This document shows positions 23,544 to 34,990 of a DNA stretch of 64,000 bases, piece after piece. The DNA comes from Thuidium tamariscinum (lineage: Eukaryota > Streptophyta > Bryopsida > Hypnales > Thuidiaceae). Each line of letters opens with the position of its first letter. The first letter of the stretch is position 1. Under the pieces are notes generated by a model. That model did not search any database and was not told where the DNA came from. It saw only the letters and a list, made by a program, of their open reading frames with translations. The position numbers were made by a program, and so were the translations under genes. The stretch covers positions 9,059,001 to 9,123,000 of the forward strand of contig OX344754.2 in NCBI GenBank assembly GCA_947034885.2, given 5' to 3'.

Positions 23544-24131
23544 ATTTTTGTTAGATCCACAAGTGCTCCAAAATGTAACATGTAGATGCGACATGGCATC
23601 TAGCTGGCCTTGGTAAAAGTGAGATAATTTTTAAAAAGCCAATGATAAATTTGACTCTATTGGATGTTGCAAGGGCTCTTACTACTAGATGTTGCAAGAC
23701 GTCTAGTTGTTGCGATGTCAAGATGTCAAGAAGAAAAACATGTTCCAAATAGAAAATTTACAACTACCCACAAACCCAAACTCTTCATAATTTGTAACTC
23801 ACTTATCAAAATGGAATAATTCAAAGTTTGCTACATATATGTAAATTCTTAAAACTAGTTTCAATTTTTTTTCAAAAAAGCATTTTTTTAATTGTCCCAA
23901 AGTGCTTGAGTTGCAAAAAAAACAATATATCATCCAATAACTTTTAACCATGTAGTCAAAAGTTACAAAATTTGTTGGGCCTTAAAGATATTCCTTATAC
24001 TGAGTATGTTGCCAAAAGAAGCACCTTGGTTCTTTAGGGATGACAAGCATAGTAAATGGGTATTAGAATGGATCACAAATTGGATTTGAATTGATCCAAG
24101 TATCAATGGTGTGTATTCAATGGTTTGTTTT
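23544..24131. other. Intergenic, no gene seen
   Basis: AT-rich. Contains the end-like phrase 'accttggttctttaggga' at about 24023, matching right ends of the TTAA family but without an adjacent TTAA. Probably a broken element. Confidence 0.4.
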
Positions 24132-24632
24132 GAGGCAGTCACTACCTCTTTTGAGCTCATTGTCATTGTAACAAATTGTGTCACAATGAGTTCAAAAACT
24201 AAAAAAATTAAAAATTTTAATTATTTTGTGCGCCCTCCCATCTCATCAATTTGATTTAAGTATTAAATTAAAAAAATTCTCAATCTACCCCTCCTCCACC
24301 CCCTCTTATAATTCTGAGAAGGTGGGCATTCTTACAATGCATATGGGATAATTCTCATATCCCATACACATACTTGTATTTTATATATGTACTCAGTATT
24401 CATATCCACACATGTATTCATATCCCGTATCTGCATTCAGTATTCATACCCATATTTATATCACATATCCATATTCTATATCTTGTATTCGTACTCTTAT
24501 ACAATACATGTATCAACAGTTGCTGATTTTCCTTAGGGGTAGGTGGGATTTTTTTAATTTCTAATCTGATGGTTCATTATTTTTTGATGAGGTAGGGGAA
24601 CCATGGAAATTGAAAACCAGGCCTGCTGCCTC
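24132..24632. mobile_element. GGCAGT-end element, second copy
   Basis: The left end GAGGCAGTCACTACC and the right end (complement GAGGCAGCAGGCC) bracket the same inner hairpin (ctcattgtcattg...tgtcacaatgag), C-rich tract and hexamer-rich core (about 24355-24510, GTATTC/ATATCC units) as the 18275-18804 element. This copy is more decayed. No clear target duplication was found. Confidence 0.6.
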
Positions 24633-24681
24633 CTTTAAATGCGTGTTGTTCTTTAGCTAAAGTAGTCCATGTAAACTTTAA

Positions 24682-25909
24682 TTCCTTACCACCTAAAGTC
24701 CAAATGTGCCTAAAAGCACCCTTGGTTTTCAAGCCTTATAAGTTTACATGCCATTAAGGTATGAAAATCTTAACCATACAATCTTGTAGTGTGCATATTG
24801 TAGATGATGTGGATCAAATTTGGAAGCATTTGACCGCATAGATTGCAAGATTATAATGTTTTAGGGTTGAAAAAAGATGTTGAAATTTTCCTAAAAACAC
24901 TTTCGGAGGTGAAATTTGATTTTTGCACCTCATTAGGGGCTCTAGAGGGCTATTTTGGGACTGATTCTCAAACTGTTCCCGTAATGCTCGCCATTGTTAG
25001 GCTAGCAATTACCAAAAAAATAAAATAAAATAATAAAAAACTTTTTTTGGGTGAAATGCGAAATAAATTCAAAAATAAACAAATTAATGAAGTGGCTTTC
25101 TCTCAACAACATAGAATTCCTACAATTTTGTGTTCTTGCGGCAGTTTCTACATTCCTAGACTACGGGAACTTGTAGTCTTCTGGAGGCCTCAAATCTCCC
25201 CTAATGACTCAAATAAAGAAACTTCAAACTAAAAAATTATTTGAAATCAACATACAAACACATTGGTGAAAAAAATTCATTCAATTGACTCATTGTATTT
25301 GTTCAATGACTTTGAAATGTAAAAAAGTAGCACAAAAGAGTGCAAAAACACATATGAGGTTGAACCTCCTTATACTAAAATGCTTCTCTGTCACTCATAA
25401 CTTCTTAGATTGATATGAAATTTTAGCCCTACAAAATAGACTAGAAAAATTATTAGAAATGAACACCATATGGAGAAGAATCAACCCACTAAAATTCATT
25501 GCAATCCAAAAATGTCTCGATTTTGAGCTTCAAAAGTTCAAATTACTCCCAAACATTCAAAGCAACTTGGATTGCCATGAAAATTCCACTACAATAACTA
25601 TATTTTGTTAGGAATATAATCCAACAACTTTTATTGAAAATAAACATTAGATGAAGGAAATACAAGCCTCCAAAGTTGCAACCATCAACTGCAGTTTAGT
25701 AAATTCAAATTGAACCTATGAACTCTAATTGGCATTCCAAAACTCAATACATCTTGGATTGATCTGAAAATTTTACTACACAAACTAGACTAGTATGTGC
25801 ATCTTATAAATTTTATTGAATTTGGACCTTGGATGCAAAAGTTACAGAACTTTGAATTGGACTACTAGACTAAGTAAGGACACTTTTAGTCCCCTTAGGT
25901 GGTGAGGGG
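24682..25909. mobile_element. TTAA-flanked element, long subfamily
   Basis: TTAA at 24678-24681 precedes TTCCTTACCACCTAAAG. The right end, reverse complemented, reads CCCCTCACCACCTAAGG and abuts TTAA at 25910-25913. About 1.2 kb, non-coding. A partial relative lies at about 50030-50740 (shared 'catattgtagatgat' and 'ttgaaattttcct'). Confidence 0.65.
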
Positions 25910-25913
25910 TTAA

Positions 25914-27531
25914 TTTTGATTCTTTAGGGCAATATGGTTGTAATCAAAGGATATTGGAAAGAATTACAATAAGATCATGATTGGTTCAATGTTTTATATT
26001 GTATATCAAATGAGCTATAGAATACTGTCTTGACTTCTTTAAGTGTATGTGTCATTATTTTGGAAATTCATCATTAGATGTTTTTGGGGAGATTAGAAGA
26101 CTGTTTCAGGCCTATTCCCAATGCTGTGAACAGTCAAAATAAAATATAATAAATAAATATATAAATAAATTTTTTTTTTTTTTTTAATTTGAAATTTTTA
26201 TTTTATTTTATTTTATTAATATTTCTATCTGACGTGGCAGTCTCTCGACCACATCAGATCGCAGATGTGGCAGTTCCTGACAACGTTCCCATAGTTGGGA
26301 ACTCGCAGTCTTCTAAAGTGCTGAAATAACATCTAATGTAAACTTGAAATTAAAGGAGACAAGTTAAATTCCTTGAGGTTGATTTGCTTGTGATGAGATG
26401 ATATAAAAAGGATCTCAATAGATTAAAACCATTCCAACTTCAAAGATGACTATCACTATATGGGCTAGAAAATGTTGTATTGCCCTTCAAATATTTTCTA
26501 CCATGTCATGTTTAATAAATGTCTTTATGGGCTCTTTTTAGGCTCAATGAAATCAATACATGTCCATCTTTGGAAATGATAGTGAACACAACCAAAAGCC
26601 TCAACAATAGTCCAATAAATAAAACAACCATGATGTTGTGCATAACAATACATGGACTTTGGAAAGTGTTCAAATGTTGTCTATATCCAACAAGCACAAT
26701 GACCTTATGACTCCCTCTAACAACGATAGTTTGAGCGAAGTATCTAATGAAGAGCCTAAAAAAATAGGAAATTCCAAAAATGAATTTGATGTGCAAAGTG
26801 ATGACAATGGAACTCAATTGTTTTCAAAAGCTCATTAAGAAATTCACAAGTAATTTAATGCTACAATATACAAAGGTTTCATCATACACTGAAGGTATGT
26901 TACATGCTTGATTTGCTTTGATTTTGCTTTGAAATTGTACTCTATACACCAAAATGTGTACTACCATATTTATTGTATAATTCCATAGATAATTCATGAC
27001 CTTCAATAACATAATTCAAGACAAAAAAAAGTCTTTGCCATTCGCTTAAAATTAAAATTAAAAAAAAATTAAAATATCAATTTTTGAAACCTTGAATTTA
27101 AATCTAAGATTTTGACATTCAAAGTTGAATATAAAAATTTACAAATTCCTTAAATAATTTGAATGTAAGAAATATAATTATTTGAATTGAAAAAAACTAT
27201 ATTAAAAGCACTAAAAATAATCACAACAAAATCTAATGAAATCTCTAAATTCATTAAAAGAGATTTTTGAGAATGGATGGCCATTTCAAATCAATTCTCT
27301 ATATTGATCCCATAGTAGTGAGGAAACAACTGACTACTATTACTATTAGCCCTCGTAAATACAAAAAAATTATTAAAAAAAAAATTGGATTTCAAAATTT
27401 TAAAAAAGTCAATTTTTTTTTGTTCAAATTAAAAATAGAAATCTTAAGTGGTTGCCTCCCAACCACATCAGATTTCAACAATGGTACAATTCCAAAGTTC
27501 TCCACTATGCTACAATTCACAGTCTTCTATG
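25914..27531. other. AT-rich intergenic DNA with poly(T) tract
   Basis: No gene recognised. Contains a poly(T) run at about 26170-26186 and the phrase 'gacgtggcag...cacatcag' (26230-26260), recurring in weaker form near 705, 19235, 27450 and 34180, which suggests another dispersed family. Overlapping frames at 26512-26838 on both strands have no recognisable homology. Confidence 0.4.
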
Positions 27532-28229
27532 GGTAATTGCAAGAAACACTTGTCCTATTTTGTATCACATTGCATGTGCTGATCTATTTTTTGGCCATAA
27601 CTTTTGTGTTTTAGTTCCAAATGACCTAAGATTTATTGAGAAGGTACTGATGACTATCATACAACTTCCTTGATTTTTTGGTAATTTTCAAGAATAGTTT
27701 ACTATCCAAAAATAGGCCCAAAATGTATGTCACACTTGCCAATTTGGAGGTTTCTAGTACTACTGAGTACCTTTTTTGAAAAATTACATTGTGAACTTTT
27801 GTGGAATGCTTTCTACTATAGAAATACAACTTTCTTCCAAAGGAATTTTAAAAATAGTGAATTCTATGTGGTGTGAAAGTCTACAAAGTGAGCTTCTTTC
27901 TACTTGTATTTTAAAACATATAAAATATTTTTTTCATGGGTTTTTTGGTAATTGAAAATCTCCATAAAGTTTTTACAAATGGACAGTTTTTATTTTTTGT
28001 ATTTACTTATTCATACTATTTTTAACTAATTTTTGAATCAAAGTTCCTATTTCCTTAAGATTTGACACTTTTCAAGTTCTCCTACTTAGAGGATTTTTCT
28101 ATCCATTTCCTTTAATGAAAACCTTTGTCTTAGAGGTGTATACATTAATCATATTTTTTTAATTTTAAAAATTAATTTTCTAATTTTAAAGTATTCCAAA
28201 AAATAATATAAGTGTTTCTTGCAATCACC
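27532..28229. mobile_element. Foldback-family element, copy 2
   Basis: The ends GGTAATTGCAAGAAACACTT and (complement) GGTGATTGCAAGAAACACTT match copy 1. The interior 'tttttggccataacttttgtgtttt' matches the arms of copies 1 and 3. Shorter than copy 1 (about 700 bp), with less complete arm pairing. Confidence 0.75.
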
Positions 28230-28233
28230 CCTA

Positions 28234-28942
28234 GGTGAATGCAAGAAATACTTGTAGTATTTTGTGTCATAATAATATGTGTTGATCTGTTTTTTGGCCA
28301 TAAATTTTGTGTTTAACTTAAAATGACTCAAAATTTATAGGGAAGGTACTCATAACTATTCTACACTTTGACTAATTTTTTTGTAATTTAAGAAAATATT
28401 TAACTATTTAAAAATAGACCCCAATTGAATGTCACAAATGCCAATTTGGAGGTTTTTAGTACTATCAAGTACCTTTTTTCTTAATGATTTTGATCTCAAA
28501 TTTGGATGAAGTGGTCTTCTAATATATTTGTAGCTTTCTAGAAGAGGGATTTCAAAAAAGTCATTTTATGTGGTGTACAAGTCCACAAAGTGAGCCTCCT
28601 TCTACAGTTTTTTGGAAACATGTAAAAAAATATTTTGGTGATTTTTTGATGAATAACCATTTTCATAAAGTTATTTCAAATGTCTTATTTTTTATTTTCT
28701 TAAATTCCTATTTTTTACTAATTAAAACATCAAAGTATGTATGTTCTTGAGTTTGGCACTTTTCAAGTTCTCCTACTTAGAGATTCTTTTAACAAATTTC
28801 CTTCAGTGGTTTTCTTCATCTTAAAGGTGTTTACATTAGTCATATTTTTTAAGAAGTTTAAAAAATATCTTTCTAACTTTAAAGTACTCTCGAAAAAATC
28901 AGCCAAACACAACAAACAATACAAGTGTTTCTTGCATTCACC
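28234..28942. mobile_element. Foldback-family element, copy 3
   Basis: It starts 4 bp after copy 2 with GGTGAATGCAAGAAATACTT and ends with the complement of GGTGAATGCAAGAAACACTT. CCCTA appears on both sides (28229-28233 and 28944-28948), suggesting but not proving a 5-bp duplication. Non-coding. Confidence 0.75.
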
Positions 28943-29129
28943 CCCCTATAGAGTTAAATCTTTTCTAATGTTAATGAATAAAATGCACCTTGACAAAGCA
29001 CTATATTAGTATAAATTTTCCCTTTAAAAATTGTCCTCCACTTCAAATTCAATGGACATTTATAATGGACATATTTCAAGTTTTTCAAAACATTACATTT
29101 CAATGAATCATAAGAAAAAACCTTGTATA

Positions 29130-29360
29130 TCCTAGCATGCTCACATTAAGAGCTTTCAATGATTTTGAATCTTTAAAGATTCAATTTATACATGCTCACA
29201 TTAAGAGCTTTCAATGATTTTGAATCTTTAAAGATTCAATTTATAGAAAGAACTAACTCATTGAAGCTATGTGAAAGCTCACTCAAAGATTTATACAATT
29301 GAAGATACAACTCCATAAAACACTCTAAGCCTCCATGCTTTGGTAGAGCACTTTCAAGGA
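29130..29360 (-). pseudogene. Decayed continuation of the NLR leucine-rich repeats
   Basis: Directly past the NLR stop, the frame reads SLKVLYQSMEA, matching the repeat SLKVLPQSI. A one-base loss then shifts the frame to GGLECFMELYLQLYKSLSELSHS, matching GGLKCLTKLDLYGCxSLSELPES. Further on, SLKALNVSM matches SLKVLPQSM. A 55-bp stretch of this relic is tandemly duplicated (about 29137-29246). The LRR array was once at least two to three units longer. Confidence 0.8.
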
Positions 29361-32300
29361 CTAACAACCTCCAAAATATAACTTATTTAGAGTGTCCAAC
29401 TTAACGATGCTCTGTGGAAGCTCATTGAGGGATCTACACCCATATAGATCCAACTTTGTTAAACATTTCAAACCTTCGATGCTTTGAGGAAGCACTTTTA
29501 AAGATGTACATCCTCGAAGATATAATTCTTTAAGAGTCTTCAAGTCTCCAATGCTTTCTGGAAGCTCACTCAAGGATTCACACTTATATAGATCCAACTT
29601 TATAAGACATTTCAAGCCTCCAATGCATTGAGGAAGCACTTTCAAGGATTTACATCCTCGAAGATATAATTCTTTAAGAGAGTTCAATTTATTGATGCTC
29701 TCTGGAAGCTCACTCAAGGATTCACAACTATATAAATCCAACTTTGTAAGACATTTCAAGTCTCCAATACTTTGCGGAAGTACTTTTAAGGATGCACATC
29801 CTCGAAGATATAACTCTTTAAGAGTGTTCAACTCTCCAATGCTTTCTGGGAGCTCACATAAGGATCTAGAACCTCGAAGATCCAACTTTGTAAGACATTT
29901 CAAGCCTCTCATGCTTTGAGGAAGTACTTTCAAGGATTTACATCCTCGAAGATATAATTCTTCAAGTGTATTCAGGTCTCCAATTGTCTCTGGAAGCTCA
30001 CTCAAGGATCCACATCCCTGAAGAATCAACTCCGTAAGAGATTTCAAGCCTCCAATGCTTTGGGGAAGAATTTTAAAGGATGCACATCCTCCAAGATACA
30101 GCTTATTCAGAATATTCAACTCGCCGATACTCTCCGGAAGCTCATTCAAGGATCTACATCCATATAGATCCAACTTTGTAAGACATTTCAAGCCTCCAAT
30201 GCTTTGTGGAAGCTCTTTCAATGATGTACATCTTCGAAGATATAACTCTTTAAAATAGTCCAAATTTTTAATACTATCTGGAAGCTCAGTTAAGGATCCA
30301 CACCCTTGAAGATTCAGCTTTGTAAGACATTTTAAGCCTCCAATGCTTTGAGGAAGCATTTTTAAGGATTTACATCTTTGAAGACATAATTCTTTAAGAG
30401 TGTTCAATTCACCAATACTCTCCGGAAGCTCAGTCAAGGATCTACAACCTTGAAGATCCAACTTTGGAAGACATTTTAAGCCATGAATGCTTTGAGGAAG
30501 CATTTTCAAGGATGCACATCCTTGAAGATAAAATTCTTTAAGAATATCCAATTCACCGATGGTCTCTGGAAGCTCAATTAAGGATCCACATCCATACAAA
30601 TCTACCTTTGTAAGACATTTCAAGCCTCCAATACTTTGAGGAAGCACTTTCAAGGATTTACATCCTCGAAGACATAACTCCTTAAGGATGTCTAACTCAC
30701 TGATGTTCTCTGGAAGTTCACTTAAAGATCCACATCCATCTAGATTTAAAACCAAAAGTGATCGCAATCCACTCATCTTTGGAAACTTTACATCAAAGTG
30801 ATTCCTTGAAAGGTCTAGATATTGTAAGGCTTGCAAGTTGGAAAAGAATGCCTCAGGAATAAATAATCTTCTTTTACGAGTAGACATTTGAGATAGCAAA
30901 CATACGCGAAGATTAGGAGCCTGAAGCTTGTTTGGCCACTCCAAAATGTTGCTTTGCATAAATGACATCCTTTGCATTTTATTGAGTAGCTTGTTTGTAG
31001 AAAGTGATGTCAACATTTTCCCTGATTGAAACCAACATTTGTATGCACAATCATCCAATTTTGATTTGTTGATGATGTGTACTGCAAGATCTCGTAGAAC
31101 ATCATGTACTACAATGTATCCACGCTCACGATTCCAATCAACCATGGACCGCTTCACAAGAATTTCAAGATGTACTATGGCTATATCTTCAGGGGGTTTT
31201 CCATCACATGCGCCAAATAATCCTTCTACAATCCAAATCTTGCATAAATCTCTAATTGGAATCTTGTAGTCTTCTGGAAATGCGGCACAATACAAAAAAC
31301 ATGTCTTTGTATCATTGTGTTTCAAGTCGGTGTAACTTAATTCTAAACGGTCATATAACTCATCATCCACATTGGAATCCAAAATTGGCTTAGATTGTTG
31401 TAACTTAGATAAGGCAACACGCCATTCTGCAACGTCATTCTTATCTAACATTGCACCACCAATTACTTTTAAGGCTAGTGGAAGCCCCTTACATTCCTTG
31501 CAAATTTCTCTTGCCAAATCTTCTAATATATTTGGTGGAGGACTACCATGTTTAAATGCATGAACATGGAACAATGTCCAACTATCCTCATTTGAGAGTA
31601 GTGACACCACTTCTACTTCAGCTTGAACCTTGGAGAGGATTGTTGCACTTCGGGTTGTTATAAGAGTCGTAGATCCAGGAGCTGAGGCAATATTCAACCA
31701 ATACATCATTTCTCGATGATCACATTGATTTCCCCACACATCATCTAAAATCAAGAACACCTTCTTTTTAGCAAATGCATTCCATAAGTATGTACGTTGG
31801 TCTTCTTGGTTGCGATGAGCATACTCCTCCTCAAATACACCATCATTCAAAAACTTCGCCATAGTTTTGTATAAGTTTGATATTCTTGCATCCAAGCCAA
31901 CCGTAATCCACAAGATCCCTTTTGATCCATACATAGCTATGATGTCTTCATCATTGTTTAGTTGTCCAGCAAGCAAAGTTTTTCCAGCTCCCCCTCTTCC
32001 TTGCAAACCAAGGAAAGTAGGCTTGGCTTTAGTGTAGTTTGCTAATATAGATATTTTGAGATTGTTGAATGTTTTTTCCACCCCCACAATCAAGGGAGGA
32101 CTTGATTGTTCTACAAAATCAACTTTTGATTTTGACTGCTTGTGAGTTGAATTTGAAGATTGGTTATTCAGAGCAAGTGTGGCTAGAATTGCATTCAACC
32201 TTGCCTCATCAATTTGATAAGTTATGTGTTTTAAGCGAGATGGTAACTTGTGCCATTGCCACACCTTCATCAGTCTCATCCACTTGCCTCCTCTTGATTC

Positions 32301-32561
32301 CATAAGACATTCTTCTAGAACACTTTTAGCAGTGATTAGTATTGTCTTAAATTCTGACAACCAATCTAAATGAACTTGGTTCCAATTGGTTGAGTTTTCT
32401 TCAACAATTTTTAATAGAGGTACAATTTTATCAACCTTCGCCTTTAAAGCTTTGCAACTATCTTTGATCCTTATTGCCCCTTTGGCAGCATCAATCACCT
32501 CTGTGAGCAATAAACTCACAACTGCTCCTACTAATGCTGGAGTAAGAAGTGGATCCCCCAT
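29361..32561 (-). CDS. NB-ARC LRR immune receptor (NLR), 1066 aa, single exon
   Basis: Predicted intracellular immune receptor. Residues 1-130 form a helical N-terminus resembling RPW8-like/CC domains. The first residues MGDPLL recall the MAEPL-type N-terminal motif described for CC-type NLRs of non-flowering plants. The NB-ARC motifs are intact and in order: P-loop GRGGAGKT (188-195), kinase-2 VFLILDDVWG (268-277), RNBS-B TTLITTRS (298-305), GLPLA (359-363), RNBS-D CFLYCAAFPED (421-431) and an MHD-position VHD (485-487). From about residue 597 there are 19 full 24-residue LRRs. They alternate two types (LKELYLRGCxSLKVLPQSI and LTKLDLYGCxSLSELPESI), so the DNA has a 144-bp superperiod. The frame ends in the twentieth repeat, at TAG where sister repeats mostly have Lys, Ala or Thr (GC-K-SLKVL). 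A Lys codon AAG changed to TAG would explain it. ATG at 32559-32561 is the natural start. The protein may still be functional despite the loss of terminal LRRs. Confidence 0.93.
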   Translation of the reverse strand: MGDPLLTPALVGAVVSLLLTEVIDAAKGAIRIKDSCKALKAKVDKIVPLLKIVEENSTNWNQVHLDWLSEFKTILITAKSVLEECLMESRGGKWMRLMKVWQWHKLPSRLKHITYQIDEARLNAILATLALNNQSSNSTHKQSKSKVDFVEQSSPPLIVGVEKTFNNLKISILANYTKAKPTFLGLQGRGGAGKTLLAGQLNNDEDIIAMYGSKGILWITVGLDARISNLYKTMAKFLNDGVFEEEYAHRNQEDQRTYLWNAFAKKKVFLILDDVWGNQCDHREMMYWLNIASAPGSTTLITTRSATILSKVQAEVEVVSLLSNEDSWTLFHVHAFKHGSPPPNILEDLAREICKECKGLPLALKVIGGAMLDKNDVAEWRVALSKLQQSKPILDSNVDDELYDRLELSYTDLKHNDTKTCFLYCAAFPEDYKIPIRDLCKIWIVEGLFGACDGKPPEDIAIVHLEILVKRSMVDWNRERGYIVVHDVLRDLAVHIINKSKLDDCAYKCWFQSGKMLTSLSTNKLLNKMQRMSFMQSNILEWPNKLQAPNLRVCLLSQMSTRKRRLFIPEAFFSNLQALQYLDLSRNHFDVKFPKMSGLRSLLVLNLDGCGSLSELPENISELDILKELCLRGCKSLKVLPQSIGGLKCLTKVDLYGCGSLIELPETIGELDILKEFYLQGCASLKMLPQSIHGLKCLPKLDLQGCRSLTELPESIGELNTLKELCLQRCKSLKMLPQSIGGLKCLTKLNLQGCGSLTELPDSIKNLDYFKELYLRRCTSLKELPQSIGGLKCLTKLDLYGCRSLNELPESIGELNILNKLYLGGCASFKILPQSIGGLKSLTELILQGCGSLSELPETIGDLNTLEELYLRGCKSLKVLPQSMRGLKCLTKLDLRGSRSLCELPESIGELNTLKELYLRGCASLKVLPQSIGDLKCLTKLDLYSCESLSELPESINKLNSLKELYLRGCKSLKVLPQCIGGLKCLIKLDLYKCESLSELPESIGDLKTLKELYLRGCTSLKVLPQSIEGLKCLTKLDLYGCRSLNELPQSIVKLDTLNKLYFGGC

Positions 32562-33704
32562 AATAACCTATACATTTTCAAAAAAAACATTTCAAACTAC
32601 CATAACATCTTAAAAGTAGAACACAAAATATTGCATGTGTATAAAAGAAATTAAAAACATATGCAAGGATATAATTGATTAATTTTCAACACAACTCTAT
32701 TTAAAATAATTTATCGAGATTGGAATGCAAGATTCATACAAACTCTATAGGAAATCATAGATATATAACCAACAAGATTTCTCATCAAGAAAATTCCTAA
32801 TTGGTATCAAAATCTTCTATTGCCAATTGAACAAAAGCAATAATTTTGCAAAATACCTTGTACCACTATGAACCATACATGATTATATCAAGCTCCAGAT
32901 TCATTTGTAAAATTGCTACCAACTACAAGCAAAAAAAATTCATTATGAATGAAGTTTGCATGCACATTGCAAAATCTATTTTTCTATGTAATATGAATAA
33001 GTAAACTATCTATTAGTGGCATGATGACTTCCTTGTATTAATAGGATGAACAAATCTTTCAATTCTTTTTCTACAAATAGTTGAATCTATGAGCTAGAAA
33101 TAATGGTCAAATTTGGTATAATCTTATGGCATAAGAATTTGTTATGAGTTTAGAAATAAACCAAGGGAATTTATCACTAAGTTGTCCTCAAACCAAAGAG
33201 TCATTGTGTTGATTGAGATTTTTTTTCTTAAAACATTCATCCAACATACTTTAAACAATCAATCTTTTCCATATGTACCCTCACCATGAAGGCCCTATAA
33301 TCAACATTTTCTTTGATAGTTTAATTTTGCCATGCTATAAATACTTTGATTGGGCATAAATTTCATTATTTAAGGTTGATGGTCTTAGGTTGAATTCATG
33401 ACTACAAACAACACTAGGATAGAAAAGAATGAAGTAAATTGTTGGGACAATTGTTTGCAATGGATTATTCAACCATATCAATTAGAAAAGCATATGCATT
33501 CAATCCATAATGGAATTGCTTAATCAATGATAGCTTTATTGTTGTACCACAAGAATTCAAATATTCAAGTCCATAGTGCATATTAGAGAATATAAGATCT
33601 AACGTATTTCTACAAAATATATAAGAGACTAAACTCTATAAGATGAATACAATCACTTCATACAAAATGCTTTTAGAAGAAGTTTAAAGCCTCTAAAAGG
33701 TTAT
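32562..33704. other. Upstream region of the NLR, no gene seen
   Basis: AT-rich. It should hold the NLR promoter, but I found no convincing TATA box on the minus strand close to the start codon. Confidence 0.4.
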
Positions 33705-33708
33705 TTAA

Positions 33709-34080
33709 CTAATGAAGGATCAATCAACCACTTTTTGGTTGATATTGACACTTTTTCATTGGTAGCCAAAGTTATAAAGGATACAAATAAAAGGGGATGG
33801 GTGTAGAGAAGTAGATAATCAAATTCATTGGGATAAGAATTAGAACAATCTTTGCTAGCATATGGTTTAGGGGTTGAAAAACTAACTAAATTTGGCATGA
33901 AAATACAAAAATCTTCTTATAAGACAACCTTCAATAGTGGCCCAAGTATTCATGCCAATTTCATTATTATGGTTAGATCTTTTGAATGCATCCCAATTTT
34001 TTCCATATTTAGCTTGGGACTAGAAAATGTTTTTTCCACCCCAAAAATCAACCATGGTCCTTCATGGCTTCCCCAATCTT
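33709..34080. mobile_element. Decayed TTAA-family element (relative of 48041-48507)
   Basis: After TTAA at 33705-33708, 'gaaggatcaatcaaccacttt' and, near the right end, 'aaaatcaaccatggtcctt' match the ends of the 48.04 kb element. Interior phrases ('catatggtttaggggttgaaaa', 'aaaatgttttttccacc') also match. The right TTAA is lost. Confidence 0.5.
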
Positions 34081-34800
34081 GGATCTAATCTAATGCTAGC
34101 CATATTATTTAATAATTTAAAAAAACATTTAGAGATATTAAAATTATTAAAACATGATTAAATGATTAAATTGTCATAATTTGATGTGGCGCATCAAATT
34201 ATAGAAGTCATAATTTATTTTTTTTCAATTTTCAATTAAATTTATTTTATCATTTATTAAAACAATCTACAATTTAGGCCATATCTTTTGCTGAATTTTT
34301 TTTTAAAATTCAACTTTTCAGCCACTATTCACTATTGTATACTGAAGAATTGACAACCTTCTTTAGGCCTCAAACTTGTAATAGATGAATTGAGAAGGCA
34401 CAACAATATTGTGACCTCACAAATGCCAAACACTTATTCACACTTTGTCTCCTGTCTCCTATTCCAAAAGATTTACAAATATGATACACAAATGTGTATC
34501 CATATCTAGTTTGTTTATTTTATTATGGTGAGATCTTTTTGTAACCATGTGTCTCTAATCATGTCCTTGGTACCATTAGAAAGCCTTTTGCAAAGAGAGG
34601 TGCTTGGACTTCCCATTAGAAGGAATTTGAGGGCGAGAAAAGCCTATTTCAGGGCTATTCCCTAGTCCATTTTGTGTGCTATCAGAAAATTGCTAACCAA
34701 TTCTATTGACTAAATTTTTCTAATTTAAAAATAATAATAATTAAACCTTATTTTTCATAATTCTAAAAAGTGTTAAGAAATCTAATATTGATTTCAAATT
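34081..34800. other. AT-rich intergenic DNA
   Basis: No gene recognised. The phrase 'gatgtggcgcatcaaa' with neighbouring text resembles the dispersed family noted near 26.2 and 27.4 kb. Confidence 0.4.
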
Positions 34801-34804
34801 ATAA

Positions 34805-34990
34805 TTATAATTAAATTAAATTAAATTAAATTAATTAAATTAAATTAATTAAATTAAATTAATTAAATTAAATTAATTAAATTAAATTAATTAAATTAAA
34901 TTAATTAAATTAATTAAATTAAATTAATTAAATTAATTAAATTTAATTAATTTAATTTAATTAATTTGATTTGATTTGATTTGATTTAAT
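34805..34990. repeat. (TTAAA)n / (AATTAAATT)n satellite-like tract
   Basis: About 185 bp of nearly pure A/T made of TTAAA and TTAATTAAA units, drifting to TTTGA at the end. Rich in TTAA sites, yet no insertion is seen within it. Confidence 0.95.
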
